A DNA stretch of 64,000 bases. Origin: Flexivirga aerilata. GTDB lineage: Bacteria; Actinomycetota; Actinomycetes; Actinomycetales; Dermatophilaceae. Below, piece after piece: positions 37,066 to 46,240 of the stretch. Numbering within the stretch: position 1 is the stretch's first letter; the number at the start of each line of letters is the position of its first letter. Both the position numbers and the translations under genes were made by a program. The notes under the pieces are model-generated. The model was not told where the DNA came from. It did not search any database and worked only from the letters and a program-made list of their open reading frames with translations. The DNA is taken from contig NZ_JABENB010000001.1 in NCBI RefSeq assembly GCF_013002715.1, positions 1,922,001 through 1,986,000 of the forward strand, read 5' to 3'.

Positions 37066-40000
37066 ATGGCCTACCCCAAGGTCGACCTGACGTCCGAGCA
37101 GCCACACGGCGTGGCCCCGAGCGCCAACTTCCCCGACATCGAGGTCGCGGTGCTGAAGTACTGGGACGCCGACGGCACCTTCCGGGACTCGGTCGAACAG
37201 CGCGACGCCGGCAAGGACGGCGACAACGAGTTCGTCTTCTACGACGGGCCGCCCTTCGCCAACGGCCTGCCGCACTACGGTCACCTGCTCACCGGCTACG
37301 TCAAGGACCTCATCCCGCGCTACCAGACGATGCGCGGCAAGCGCGTCGAGCGCCGCTTCGGCTGGGACACCCACGGGCTGCCCGCCGAACTCGAGGCGAT
37401 GAAGCAGCTCGGCCTCAAGACCAAGGACGAGATCCTCGACATGGGGGTCGACAAGTTCAACGCGGCTGCGCGCGACTCGGTGCTGCGCTACACCCAGGAG
37501 TGGCGCGACTACGTCAACCGGATGGGCCGCTGGGTCGACTTCGACGGCGACTACAAGACGCTCGACCCCGACTTCATGGAGTCGGTGCTCTGGGCCTTCA
37601 AGAAGCTGTATGACGAGGGCCTCGTCTACGAGGGCTTCCGGGTGCTGCCCTACTGCTGGAACGACGAGACCCCGCTGTCCAACCACGAGCTGCGCATGGA
37701 CGACGACGTCTACCAGATGCGGCAGGACCCGGCGGTCACCGTCGGATTCACAGCAACGAGTGGGCAACTCGCCGGTGCGAAGCTGCTGATCTGGACGACC
37801 ACGCCGTGGACGCTGCCGTCCAACCTGGCGGTCATGGTGCGGCCCGACATCGACTATGTCGTGGTGGAGAGCGACCTGCCGACCGGCAAGCCCGAGCGTT
37901 ACGTGCTCGCCGAGGCGCGGGTTGCGGCATACGCCAAGGAGCTCTTCGGCGACGCATCAGCCGACTGGCAGGAGCACGTGGTGCAGCGGCTCACCGGAGC
38001 CGACCTGCTCGGCACCACCTACGCGCCGCCGTTCACCTACTACGAGGGTCACGAGGGCGCGTTCCGGGTCGTCGAGGCCGACTTCGTCACCACCGGCGAC
38101 GGCACCGGGCTGGTGCACAGCGCCGGCGCGTTCGGTGAGGAGGACATGGAGGTCACTGACCGCGAGGGCATCGCGCCGGTGATCCCGGTCGGCCCCGACG
38201 GGAAGTTCACCTTCCCGGTCACCGAGTACGAAGGCATGCAGGTCTTCGACGCCAACCCGCACATCATCGACGACCTCAAGGCGGCCACCAACGCCGCCAC
38301 CGATGCTGGTCGAGTAGCGGAGGAGCGCAGCGGGGGAGCGTATCGAGACCAGGCCGCTGGTCGAGACCAGGTCGCTGGTCCAGACCAGGTCGCTGGTCTC
38401 GATACGGCCTCCGCTAGCGCTCCGGCCTACTCGACCAGCGAGGGCAGCGCTCCGGCCTACTCGACCAACTCGGCGGGGTCGGTCACTCCGGGCACCGTGC
38501 TGCTGCGGCGCGAGACCTACGACCACTCCTACCCGCACTGCTGGCGGTGCCGTAACCCGCTGATCTACATGGCGGTGTCCTCGTGGTTCGTGCAGGTCAC
38601 CAAGTTCAAGGACCGCATGCTCGCGCACAACCAGGAGATCAACTGGGTGCCGGGCAACGTCCGCGACGGGCAGTTCGGCAAGTGGCTGGAGAACGCCCGC
38701 GACTGGTCGATCTCGCGAAACCGCTTCTGGGGCAGCCCGATTCCGGTGTGGAAGTCGGACAACCCGGAGTTCCCGCGGGTCGACGTCTACGGCTCGTTCG
38801 CCGAGCTGGAGCGCGACTTCGGCGTCACGGTCGACGACCTGCACCGTCCCGGCGTCGACCAGCTCACCCGGCCCAACCCCGACGACCCGAGCGGGAAGTC
38901 GACGATGCGCCGCGTCGAGGACGTGCTCGACGTGTGGTTCGACTCCGGGTCGATGCCGTACGGCCAGGTGCACTACCCCTTCGAGAACTCCGACTGGTTC
39001 GAGCACCACTTCCCGGCCGACTTCATCGTCGAATACATCGGGCAGACCCGCGGCTGGTTCTACATGCTGCACATCCTGTCGACCGCGCTCTTCGACAAGC
39101 CGGCCTTCAAGAACGTCATCTGCCACGGCATCGTGCTCGGCTCCGACGGACAGAAGATGTCCAAGTCGCTGCGCAACTACCCGGACGTCACCGAGGTGTT
39201 CCACCGCGACGGCGCCGACGCGATGCGCTGGTTCCTGATGAGCAGCCCGATCCTGCGCGGCGGCAACCTGGTCGTCACCGAGCAGGGCATCCGCGACGGC
39301 GTGCGTCAGGTGCTGATGCCGCTGTGGAGCAGCTGGTACTTCTTCAGCCTCTACGCCAATGCCGCTGGTGCCGAAGGCCATTGGTCGACCGACTCGACCA
39401 ACGTCATGGACCGCTACATCCTCGCCAAGACCCGCGAACTGGTCGAGACCGTGCAGCGCGACCTCGACGAGTTCGATGTGGCCGACGCCTGCGACGCGGT
39501 GCAGTCCTTCCTCGACGTGCTGACCAACTGGTACATCCGCCGCTCCCGCGAACGCTTCTGGGCGCAAGGGGGCGTCGACGCCGACAACCAGGCCGCCTTC
39601 GACACGCTCTACACCGTGCTCGAGGTGACCTGCCGGGTTGCCGCACCGCTGCTGCCCTTCGTCACCGAGCAGGTATGGCGGGGGCTCACCGGCGGCCGGT
39701 CCGTGCACCTGACCGACTGGCCCGTCGCCGCGGACCTGCCCGCCGACAGCGGCCTCGTCGAGGCGATGGACCGCGCCCGTGCGGTGTGCTCGACGACGCT
39801 GTCGGTGCGCAAGGCCGAGCAGCTGCGGGTGCGGTTGCCCCTCGCCGGGCTGACCGTGGTGACCGCCGACGCCGACAAGCTCGCTCCCTTCACCGGGCTG
39901 ATCTCCGACGAGGTCAACGTGCGCGAGGTGCGGCTGGTCGACGTGGCGGACGCCGGCGAGTCCGACTTCGGCGTGACCACCAAGCTGACCGTCAACGCCC

Positions 40001-40530
40001 GTGCCGCCGGACCGCGCCTCGGCAAGGACGTGCAGCAGGCGATCAAGGGCAGCAAGAGCGGCGACTGGTCGGTCGCCGAGGACGGCACCGTGACCAGCGG
40101 CGGCCTGCAGCTGCAGGACGGCGAATACGTCCTGGAGACAGTCGTTTCGGACGAGGCGCGCGCGGGCCAGGTGCCCGCGATGCTGCCCGGCGGCGGTTTC
40201 GTCGTACTCGACACAGAGGTCACCGACGAACTGCGCGCCGAGGGCCTGGCCCGTGACGTGATCCGTGCCGTGCAGCAGGCCCGGCGCGCCGCCGATCTCG
40301 ACGTCAGCGACCGGATCAGCCTCGGCGTCGCCGGTGACGACGAGGTCTGGCAGGCGACCGTGGCCCACCAGGAACTGATCATGCGCGAGACCCTCGCGGT
40401 GCAGTTCGGGTCGGCCGGTGCCGGCCACGACCTGCCGGGTGGCACGCTCGCCGACCTCGGTGGCGGGAAGAAGGTCACCATCACCGTCAAGCGGGTGGCC
40501 CCGCGAGCCGCGACCGAACAGGGGGCCTGA
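37066..40530 (+). CDS. ileS: Isoleucyl-tRNA synthetase with internal repeat-derived insertion
   Basis: 1154 aa from the ATG after the T-box. HIGH-type motif GLPHYGH (about 67-73), CP1 editing domain (about 190-400), WCF-region SSWFVQV, KMSKS at about 697-701, and the eukaryotic-like C-terminal domain of the type 2 IleRS (mupirocin-insensitive class in many actinobacteria). Between the editing domain and [24 protein letters not shown], residues ~414-467 are foreign: a low-complexity stretch ([28 protein letters not shown]) encoded by a nested inverted repeat, in frame, with no stop. The motifs on both sides are intact, so the enzyme is probably functional with an extra surface loop. Confidence 0.95.
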   Translation: MAYPKVDLTSEQPHGVAPSANFPDIEVAVLKYWDADGTFRDSVEQRDAGKDGDNEFVFYDGPPFANGLPHYGHLLTGYVKDLIPRYQTMRGKRVERRFGWDTHGLPAELEAMKQLGLKTKDEILDMGVDKFNAAARDSVLRYTQEWRDYVNRMGRWVDFDGDYKTLDPDFMESVLWAFKKLYDEGLVYEGFRVLPYCWNDETPLSNHELRMDDDVYQMRQDPAVTVGFTATSGQLAGAKLLIWTTTPWTLPSNLAVMVRPDIDYVVVESDLPTGKPERYVLAEARVAAYAKELFGDASADWQEHVVQRLTGADLLGTTYAPPFTYYEGHEGAFRVVEADFVTTGDGTGLVHSAGAFGEEDMEVTDREGIAPVIPVGPDGKFTFPVTEYEGMQVFDANPHIIDDLKAATNAATDAGRVAEERSGGAYRDQAAGRDQVAGPDQVAGLDTASASAPAYSTSEGSAPAYSTNSAGSVTPGTVLLRRETYDHSYPHCWRCRNPLIYMAVSSWFVQVTKFKDRMLAHNQEINWVPGNVRDGQFGKWLENARDWSISRNRFWGSPIPVWKSDNPEFPRVDVYGSFAELERDFGVTVDDLHRPGVDQLTRPNPDDPSGKSTMRRVEDVLDVWFDSGSMPYGQVHYPFENSDWFEHHFPADFIVEYIGQTRGWFYMLHILSTALFDKPAFKNVICHGIVLGSDGQKMSKSLRNYPDVTEVFHRDGADAMRWFLMSSPILRGGNLVVTEQGIRDGVRQVLMPLWSSWYFFSLYANAAGAEGHWSTDSTNVMDRYILAKTRELVETVQRDLDEFDVADACDAVQSFLDVLTNWYIRRSRERFWAQGGVDADNQAAFDTLYTVLEVTCRVAAPLLPFVTEQVWRGLTGGRSVHLTDWPVAADLPADSGLVEAMDRARAVCSTTLSVRKAEQLRVRLPLAGLTVVTADADKLAPFTGLISDEVNVREVRLVDVADAGESDFGVTTKLTVNARAAGPRLGKDVQQAIKGSKSGDWSVAEDGTVTSGGLQLQDGEYVLETVVSDEARAGQVPAMLPGGGFVVLDTEVTDELRAEGLARDVIRAVQQARRAADLDVSDRISLGVAGDDEVWQATVAHQELIMRETLAVQFGSAGAGHDLPGGTLADLGGGKKVTITVKRVAPRAATEQGA
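38305..38467 (+). mobile_element. REP-like nested palindrome inserted in ileS
   Basis: Outer arms GCTGGTCGAGTAG (38305-38317) / CTACTCGACCAGC (38427-38439) and inner arms GTATCGAGACCAG (38340-38352) / CTGGTCTCGATAC (38393-38405), both perfect 13-bp pairs. The core is built of CGAGACCAG/CTGGTC repeats. The outer-to-outer length is 135 bp, exactly 45 codons. A 22-bp segment (38416-38437, AGCGCTCCGGCCTACTCGAC + CA) repeats at 38446-38467, giving a 10-residue tandem repeat in the protein. It resembles the extragenic REP/BIME-type elements common in high-GC actinobacteria, here in coding sequence. Confidence 0.8.
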
Positions 40531-40533
40531 GCG

Positions 40534-41043
40534 ATGAAGGTGGCCAACGGGGTGCTGCTGCGGGCCGCGACCGGCGAGGACCTGCAGGGCGTGGTCGAGG
40601 TCGGCCGGCGGACCTGGCCCGCCACCTATGCGCCGATCGCCGGAAAAGACTATGTCGCAATGGGTTTGGCCAAATGGTGGACCGCCGATGCGACCGTGCC
40701 GGCGATCCGCGCGGGACGGGTGACCGTCGCCGAGTTCGACGACGAGATCATCGGCATGACGTCGGTCGGTCCGCTCGACGGGCACCTGGCCCTGTGGAAG
40801 CTCTACGTGCTACCGGAATATCAGGGCGGTGGCGTCGGCGGGATGCTGCTGCGGGCGGCGATCGCCAAGGCGAAGGCCGATGGCTACGACGAGTTGCGGC
40901 TGTCCTACCTGGACGGCAACGACTCGGCGCGCGGCTTCTACGAGCACTACGGATTTGTCGAGACCGGTCGGGAGAGCTCCGGCTCCGGGGTGCCCGACTC
41001 GGTCTGGCTCAAGCTGACCCTGGAGGATGGCACGCATGGCTAG
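40534..41043 (+). CDS. GNAT-family N-acetyltransferase
   Basis: 169 aa, 3 bp after ileS. GNAT motifs: LLRAATGEDLQGVVEVGRRTW at the start, LWKLYVLPEYQGGGVGGMLL with the acetyl-CoA P-loop Q/RxxGxG/A (QGGGVG, about residues 96-101) and NDSARGFYEHYGFVETG. The acceptor is unknown. Translationally coupled with folC, whose start lies inside its end. Confidence 0.92.
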   Translation: MKVANGVLLRAATGEDLQGVVEVGRRTWPATYAPIAGKDYVAMGLAKWWTADATVPAIRAGRVTVAEFDDEIIGMTSVGPLDGHLALWKLYVLPEYQGGGVGGMLLRAAIAKAKADGYDELRLSYLDGNDSARGFYEHYGFVETGRESSGSGVPDSVWLKLTLEDGTHG

Positions 41044-42427
41044 TGGACGACCCGACGCAGCGCAGCGCGAGGCCGAGCGCAAGCTCGAGGTGCGCAAGCG
41101 GCTGCGCGAGGTGACCGACGAGATCCTGGCCCGCACCCCCGAGAGCTCTCCGGAGCCGTCGCTGGAGCGGGTGCGCCAGATCATGGAGTTGCTCGGCGAC
41201 CCGCAGCGCTCCTTCGCGGTGATCCACCTGACCGGCACCAACGGCAAGACCACGACCACGCGCGTGATCGAACGCATCCTGCGGGAGGCGGGTCTGTCCA
41301 CCGGGCGCTTCACGTCGCCCCACCTGCACGACATGCGTGAGCGCATCAGCTTGAACGGCAAGCCGATCGACGCCGAACGCTTCATCGAGACCTATGACGA
41401 CGTGCTGCCCTACGTGCGGATCGTCGACGAGCGTGCGGAGGCGGAGGGCGAGCCGCGCACGACCTACTTCGAGATCCTCGTGGTGATGGCGTATGCCGCC
41501 TTCGCCGACGCCCCGGTCGACGTCGCGATCGTCGAGGTCGGCCTCGGCGGGGTCTGGGACGCCACCAACGTCGCCGACGGCCAGGTCTCGGTCATCACCC
41601 CGGTCTCGCTCGACCACACGCGCCTGCTCGGCTCCACGCTCGAGGAGATCGCGATGGAGAAGCGCGGCATCGTCAAGGACGGCGCGATCACCGTGGTCGG
41701 CCGGCAGGAGCCGATCGTCGACGAGGTCATCGCCGAGCGCGTCGCCGAGGTCGGCGCCACCGTGCGCCGCGAGGACACCGACTTCGAGGTGCTCGAACGC
41801 GAACAGGCCGTCGGCGGTCAGCAGCTGACCGTGCAGGGCCTCGCCGCGGTCTATCCCGACCTGTTCGTGCCGCTCTTCGGCGAGCACCAGGCGCACAACG
41901 TCGTCACCGGCATCGCCGCCGCCGAGGCATTCCTCGGCGGGGGAGAGCAGCCGCTCGACCTCGAGGTGCTGCAGGCGGCGCTCACCGACCTGACGTCGCC
42001 CGGACGGCTGGAGATCGTGCGGCGGTCGCCGACGGTCCTGGTCGACGGCGCGCACAACGCCGCCGGCGTGCGCGCGCTGCGCGACGCCCTCGAGGACTCG
42101 TTCAACTTCGCCCGGCTCGTCGGGGTGGTCGCGATCTTCGCCGACAAGGACGCCGAGGACATGCTGCAGACCCTCGAGCCGGTGCTGGACGAGATCGTCA
42201 TCACCCGCAACTCCTCGCCCCGGTCGGCCGACCCGGCCCAGCTCGGCGCACTCGCCGTCGACATCTACGGCGAGGACCGGGTGAGCGTCGAACCCGGGCT
42301 CGCCGACGCCATCGACCGGGCCGCCGAACTCGCCGACGAGGGCGGCGTCGCCGGCGGCGTGCTCGCCACCGGCTCGATCGTGACCGCCGCCGACGTCCGC
42401 GCGATGCTCGGTGCCACCGACACGTGA
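41036..42427 (+). CDS. folC: Folylpolyglutamate/dihydrofolate synthase
   Basis: 463 aa from the ATG at 41036 (GGAGG 9 nt upstream; an ATG at 41027 is too close to that site). Mur-ligase fold: P-loop HLTGTNGKTTTTR (about 66-78), SPHLHDMRERI, the ATPase Glu in VEVGLGGVWDATNV, and VDGAHNAAGVRAL. It adds Glu to dihydropteroate and folate polyglutamates. The initial ~35 residues are a charged helical extension typical of actinobacterial FolC. Overlaps the GNAT stop by 8 bp. Confidence 0.96.
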   Translation: MASGRPDAAQREAERKLEVRKRLREVTDEILARTPESSPEPSLERVRQIMELLGDPQRSFAVIHLTGTNGKTTTTRVIERILREAGLSTGRFTSPHLHDMRERISLNGKPIDAERFIETYDDVLPYVRIVDERAEAEGEPRTTYFEILVVMAYAAFADAPVDVAIVEVGLGGVWDATNVADGQVSVITPVSLDHTRLLGSTLEEIAMEKRGIVKDGAITVVGRQEPIVDEVIAERVAEVGATVRREDTDFEVLEREQAVGGQQLTVQGLAAVYPDLFVPLFGEHQAHNVVTGIAAAEAFLGGGEQPLDLEVLQAALTDLTSPGRLEIVRRSPTVLVDGAHNAAGVRALRDALEDSFNFARLVGVVAIFADKDAEDMLQTLEPVLDEIVITRNSSPRSADPAQLGALAVDIYGEDRVSVEPGLADAIDRAAELADEGGVAGGVLATGSIVTAADVRAMLGATDT

Positions 42428-42450
42428 AAACCGCTGTGCAGCAACAGATC

Positions 42451-42591
42451 GGCGGCCTGCAGGTCTACGGCATCCCCGACCGTATGAACACCCCACGAAG
42501 TTCTCCGCTCCTTCGTCGCTCCGATACTTCGCGGGGGCCCCGAGCATGCTGACCGGTGGTCTGCCGATTTACGGCATCCCCGACCGTATGA
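42451..42591 (+). repeat. Duplicated 22-bp segment flanking a REP-like hairpin
   Basis: TACGGCATCCCCGACCGTAT + GA is perfect at 42466-42487 and at 42570-42591; similarity extends weakly ~15 bp upstream of each (GGCGGCCTGC versus GGTGGTCTGC). Between the copies is an inverted repeat CCCCACGAAGT (42491-42501) / ACTTCGCGGGG (42526-42536). The second copy contains the DUF4233 start. The ATG in the first copy opens a 22-codon frame that ends at 42552. Confidence 0.8.
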
Positions 42592-42953
42592 CGCGACGCT
42601 TCGCCGGCATCGTCGTCGGCTCGGAGACGCTCGCGGTCTTCCTCGGCGCGCTCGTCGCCTGGGCCATCGCGAAGGCCCAGGGCAACGAGGCGCACACGTC
42701 ATACCTCGTGGTCGGACTCGTGCTCGCGGTGCTGTGCATCGTGTCGGCCGGGTCGCTGCGGCGGCCCTGGGGTGTGACCCTCGGCTGGCTGATCCAGCTG
42801 GCCACCATCGCCTCGGCGGTCATCGTGCCGATGATGCTGATCGTCGGGGTGATGTTCGCGGCCCTCTGGGTCACGGCGCTGCACCAGGGCCGCAAGATGG
42901 ACGCCCTGACGCTCAGCGCGTCGTCGCGAGCCGGCGAGCCACCACGGGAATGA
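42588..42953 (+). CDS. DUF4233 membrane protein
   Basis: 121 aa from the ATG at 42588 (an ATG at 42546 would add 14 residues derived from the duplicated segment). Four hydrophobic helices: VVGSETLAVFLGALVAWAIA, SYLVVGLVLAVLCIVSAG, VTLGWLIQLATIASAVIVP and LIVGVMFAALWVTALHQG. The gene after folC in many actinobacteria belongs to this family; its function is unknown. Its 3' end overlaps the convergent DUF6069 gene by 41 bp. Confidence 0.88.
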   Translation: MTRRFAGIVVGSETLAVFLGALVAWAIAKAQGNEAHTSYLVVGLVLAVLCIVSAGSLRRPWGVTLGWLIQLATIASAVIVPMMLIVGVMFAALWVTALHQGRKMDALTLSASSRAGEPPRE

Positions 42954-43356
42954 CGATGAGCGCCGCCACCAGGTGCAGCGTCATCAGCACCGCGGCGCTC
43001 GCGACGTCGAAGCCGAAGGTCGCGTCCGGCACCACCGACAGCGCCGTCAGCGCGACCGTGGTCCGCACGAAGGTGCGCCGCGGACGGCGGGCGACGCGCG
43101 ACATCACGACGGCCATCGCGACCCCGACGAGGGAGAAGACCGCGGTCAGCTGAGTGAAGCCCAGCAGCGGGATCGCGCTGCCCCCGGCCTCGAACGAGAC
43201 GCCGGCGGCCGACGCGAGCGCGGCAAGGCCGGTGGTGGCGAGGGTGGCGCCGGCGGCCGCGGCGACCCCGGCCTTCCAGATCGCGGGCGTGGCGGTGGAG
43301 CCGGAGGCGGCTGTGGCGGTCGAGCTGGTGGTGGGGTTGCTGATCGAGGTCGACAT
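42913..43356 (-). CDS. DUF6069-like membrane protein
   Basis: 147 aa from the ATG at 43356. Thr/Ser/Ala-rich N-terminus, then four hydrophobic segments: [56 protein letters not shown] and AAVLMTLHLVAALIVIPVVA. The pattern matches small DUF6069 proteins. Function unknown. Divergent from uppP. Confidence 0.78.
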   Translation of the reverse strand: MSTSISNPTTSSTATAASGSTATPAIWKAGVAAAAGATLATTGLAALASAAGVSFEAGGSAIPLLGFTQLTAVFSLVGVAMAVVMSRVARRPRRTFVRTTVALTALSVVPDATFGFDVASAAVLMTLHLVAALIVIPVVARRLATTR

Positions 43357-43664
43357 GGCGGTCTCCGATTCGTGAGCGGTGACGGCCCCCGGTGGGCCGT
43401 TCTGCAGAGACCACGAACGGGCCCGGCCGGATTCGACAACCGGCGGCCAAGAATTTCTCGGAGCCACCTCCGGTGGTGTCGGGCGGTGTCCGGTGGTGTG
43501 TCGCCGCCCGCCCCGGCGGGCCCGTGTGCGACCCTTCTCCCGGCCCTGGCCGATCCCCGCTGCCGCCCGCGGCATACCACGCCGGGACGACCTGCCACCC
43601 AGAACAGACCACCCGGAACAGACCACCCGGAACAGACCACCCAGAGCAGGAGCTGAGCAGAACG
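43357..43664. promoter_or_regulatory. Repeat-rich divergent region upstream of uppP
   Basis: 308 bp without a gene. It holds three adjacent 10-bp GGTG-type units (CGGTGGTGTC, GGGCGGTGTC, CGGTGGTGTG; 43471-43500) and, just before uppP, four tandem 14-bp units of consensus CCACCCGGAACAGA at 43595, 43609, 43623 and 43637 (the middle two identical). uppP starts 14 bp after the last unit with AGGAGCTGAG as ribosome site. The repeats could be a binding-site array or a slippage-prone leader. Confidence 0.7.
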
Positions 43665-44486
43665 ATGACGTGGATCGAAGCGATCGTGCTCGGGATCGTG
43701 CAGGGGCTGACCGAGTTCATCCCGATCTCGTCCTCGGCCCACCAACTGATCGTCGGCCGGTTGTTCTTCGACAACGACGGCGGCGGATCGGCGTTCACCG
43801 CCGTCAATCAGCTCGGCACCGAGACCGCCGTCATCGTCTACTTCTGGCAGGACATCGTGCGGATCATCAGGCAGTGGGCACTGTCGGTCGTGGGCAAGGT
43901 GCCCAAGAGCGACCCCGACGCCCGGATGGGCTGGCTGGTCATCGTCGGCACGATCCCGATCGGCATCCTCGGCCTGGTCTTCAAGAACGTCATCGAAGGC
44001 CCCCTGCGCAACCTGTGGATCACCGCGTCGATGCTGGCGCTCTTCGCCATCGTCATCGCGGTCGCCGACAGCACCGCCAAGCAGCGCAAGACCCTGGACG
44101 ACCTCGACACCAAGGACGGTCTGCGCTTCGGCCTCTGGCAGGCGCTCGCGCTGATCCCGGGCGTCTCCCGCTCCGGCGGCACGATCGCCGGCGGTCTGTT
44201 CATGGGCTACACCCGCGAGTCGGCCGCCCGCTACTCCTTCCTGCTCGCGATCCCGGCGGTCGTCCTCTCCGGGCTGTTCCAGCTGAAGGACGTCTCCGAC
44301 GGGTCGAGTGACGGGTGGGGCCAGATCGCGGTCGCCACCGTGCTCGCCTTCGCCGTCGGGTATGCCGTCATCGCCTGGCTGATGCGCTACATCTCCAGCC
44401 ACACCTTCCGGCCGTTCGTCTACTACCGGCTGGCGCTCGCCGCGGTGCTGTTCGGGCTGCTCATCAGCGGCCAGATCGCCGCCTAG
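43665..44486 (+). CDS. uppP: Undecaprenyl-diphosphatase (BacA/UppP)
   Basis: 273 aa polytopic membrane enzyme. Conserved motifs: LGIVQGLTEFIPISSSAHQ (about residues 8-26, with the (E/Q)xxxE region) and ALIPGVSRSGGTIAGGL (about 163-179) with the Arg/Ser active site. It dephosphorylates C55-PP to recycle the peptidoglycan carrier lipid and can confer bacitracin tolerance. Functionally related to the mre/mrdA elongation genes 3 kb downstream. Confidence 0.96.
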   Translation: MTWIEAIVLGIVQGLTEFIPISSSAHQLIVGRLFFDNDGGGSAFTAVNQLGTETAVIVYFWQDIVRIIRQWALSVVGKVPKSDPDARMGWLVIVGTIPIGILGLVFKNVIEGPLRNLWITASMLALFAIVIAVADSTAKQRKTLDDLDTKDGLRFGLWQALALIPGVSRSGGTIAGGLFMGYTRESAARYSFLLAIPAVVLSGLFQLKDVSDGSSDGWGQIAVATVLAFAVGYAVIAWLMRYISSHTFRPFVYYRLALAAVLFGLLISGQIAA

Positions 44487-44534
44487 CGCCGGGCAGTGAC
44501 GCCCCGGCATACGGGGTCCGGTTGAATGTCGCCC

Positions 44535-44960
44535 ATGGAACGCACCCTGGTCATCGTCAAACCCGACGGATTCGCGCGCGGCCTCACCGGTGAGGTGCTG
44601 CGTCGCATCGAGGCCAAGGGCTACGGCCTGTCGGCGCTGCGCATCGACACCCCCGACCGTGAGCGGCTCGCCCGCCACTACGCCGAGCACGAGGGCAAGC
44701 CGTTCTACGGGCCGCTCGTCGACTTCATGTCCAGCGGCCCGGCGACCTTCGTGATCGTCGCCGGCGACCGCTGCATCGAGGGCTTCCGCTCGCTCGCCGG
44801 CGCGACCGACCCCACCACGGCGGCGCCGGGCAGCATCCGCGGCGACCTCGGCCGCGACTGGGGCCTGCCGGTGCAGCAGAACATCGTGCACGGCTCGGAC
44901 TCCCCGGAGTCGGCCGAGCGCGAGATCGGCATCTGGTTCCCCGAGCTTGCGGCAGACTGA
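44535..44960 (+). CDS. ndk: Nucleoside-diphosphate kinase
   Basis: 141 aa from the ATG at 44535 (MERTLVIVKPDG, the standard family start). Phospho-acceptor His in NIVHGSDSPESAEREI (about H119), KPFYGPLVDFMSSGP and the GSIRGDLG loop. It transfers the gamma-phosphate among NTPs via a phosphohistidine. The sequence GRDWGLPVQQN replaces the usual R(G)DF...GRN loop, a mild divergence. Followed 4 bp later by the next gene. Confidence 0.95.
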   Translation: MERTLVIVKPDGFARGLTGEVLRRIEAKGYGLSALRIDTPDRERLARHYAEHEGKPFYGPLVDFMSSGPATFVIVAGDRCIEGFRSLAGATDPTTAAPGSIRGDLGRDWGLPVQQNIVHGSDSPESAEREIGIWFPELAAD

Positions 44961-44964
44961 ATCC

Positions 44965-46212
44965 ATGACCACCACCCGCCGGGCCGGCGCCGGCCTCGCC
45001 ACCATCGCCTGCGCCGGCCTGACCGGTTTCGCGCTCGCCGCCCCGGCGGGCGCCGCGACCCCCGACGCCGGCACCGCCGGCTCCTTCCTCACCGCGCAGC
45101 TCGCCGCCGGGGGAGACCACTTCTCCACCTCTGCGGGCGGGCAGTCCTACCCCGACTACGGCCTCACGATCGACGCCGTGCTGGCACTCGACGCGGCCCG
45201 GGTCGGGCAGCAGGGCGCCGGTCGAGCGGCGGCCTACGTCAGCAAGAACGCTGCGTCATACAACGCGATGGGCAGTGACCTCTACGCCGCGGCGACCGCG
45301 AAGCTGCTCGTCTTCGCGCAGGTGCAGGGCCTGCCGAGCGCGGGTTACGCCGGCCAGCTGCGGTCGCTGCAGCAGCCGAGCGGTCAGTTCAAGGACAAGT
45401 CGGCCTATGGCGACTACTCCAACACGATCGGTCAGTCGCTCGGTGTCATCGGGCTGCAGCGCGCCGGCACCCCGAATGCCGCGGCCACCGCGTTCCTGCT
45501 GAAGCAGCAGTGCACCGACGGCGGCTTCCGGATCTCCTTCGCCGGCGCGTGCACCAGCGACCCCGACGCCACCACCTACGCCGTGCAGGCGCTCGCCGCC
45601 TCCGGCGGCCACGCCGCCGCGATCGGCAAGGCGGCCGGTTTCCTCGCCGGCAAACAGACCGCGAACGGCGGCATCATCGAGCCGGCCGCCGGGCCCACCC
45701 CCAACGCCAACACCACCGCGCTCGCGGCCGTCGCGTTCACGCTCGCCGGCAACCCGGCCGCGGCCGCCAAGGCCAAGGCTTTCGTCGCGGGGCTGCAGTA
45801 CGACTGCTCGTTCCCGGCGGCGCTGCGCGGCGGGATCGCCTACGACCGCAAGGCATTCGACGCGCAGAAGGCCAAGGGCAAGGCCTCCACGGCGATCGAC
45901 TCCGACCGGCGCAGCACCTCCCAGGCGGTGCTCGGCCTCACCGGCACGCCCTACCTGACGCTGACCGCGGGCGGGTCGGCGAGCGCGCCGTCGCTCGCGT
46001 GCGGTGCTCCCGCGCCGACGGGTACGCCGAGTGCGACCGGCACGGCGACCGGCACGGCCACCGCGACGAGCACCACCACCGGTCCGCCGATCATCACCGA
46101 CGGCGGCACGACCGGCACCGGCAACTCGGCGTTCGTGGTCGGCGGTGCTGCCGCGGTCGGCGGCGTCGCGCTCGCGAGTGCGGGCCTGCGTCGGCGGTTG
46201 CGCCGGCGCTGA
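44965..46212 (+). CDS. Secreted prenyltransferase/squalene-oxidase-repeat protein with C-terminal anchor
   Basis: 415 aa. Sec signal peptide (residues 1-30, ending PAGAA). Residues ~45-345 contain helical alpha/alpha-toroid repeats (YGLTIDAVLALDAA, NTIGQSLGVIGLQRAG, TYAVQALAASGG). A Thr/Ser/Pro-rich spacer (355-385) leads to one membrane helix and a basic end RRRLRRR. The architecture resembles actinobacterial surface proteins of the intrinsic-factor-like/terpenoid-cyclase-fold group, some linked to cobalamin uptake; no transporter lies nearby. Ligand unknown. Ends at the repeat cluster. Confidence 0.82.
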   Translation: MTTTRRAGAGLATIACAGLTGFALAAPAGAATPDAGTAGSFLTAQLAAGGDHFSTSAGGQSYPDYGLTIDAVLALDAARVGQQGAGRAAAYVSKNAASYNAMGSDLYAAATAKLLVFAQVQGLPSAGYAGQLRSLQQPSGQFKDKSAYGDYSNTIGQSLGVIGLQRAGTPNAAATAFLLKQQCTDGGFRISFAGACTSDPDATTYAVQALAASGGHAAAIGKAAGFLAGKQTANGGIIEPAAGPTPNANTTALAAVAFTLAGNPAAAAKAKAFVAGLQYDCSFPAALRGGIAYDRKAFDAQKAKGKASTAIDSDRRSTSQAVLGLTGTPYLTLTAGGSASAPSLACGAPAPTGTPSATGTATGTATATSTTTGPPIITDGGTTGTGNSAFVVGGAAAVGGVALASAGLRRRLRRR

Positions 46213-46240
46213 CCGGCTTCGGGGCTGCGGGTCCGGCCCC

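Noticed and set aside
37957..40785. Over 900-codon minus-strand frame antisense to ileS
   Set aside because: Shadow of ileS; its translation has no recognisable domain and its length is a consequence of G/C third positions.
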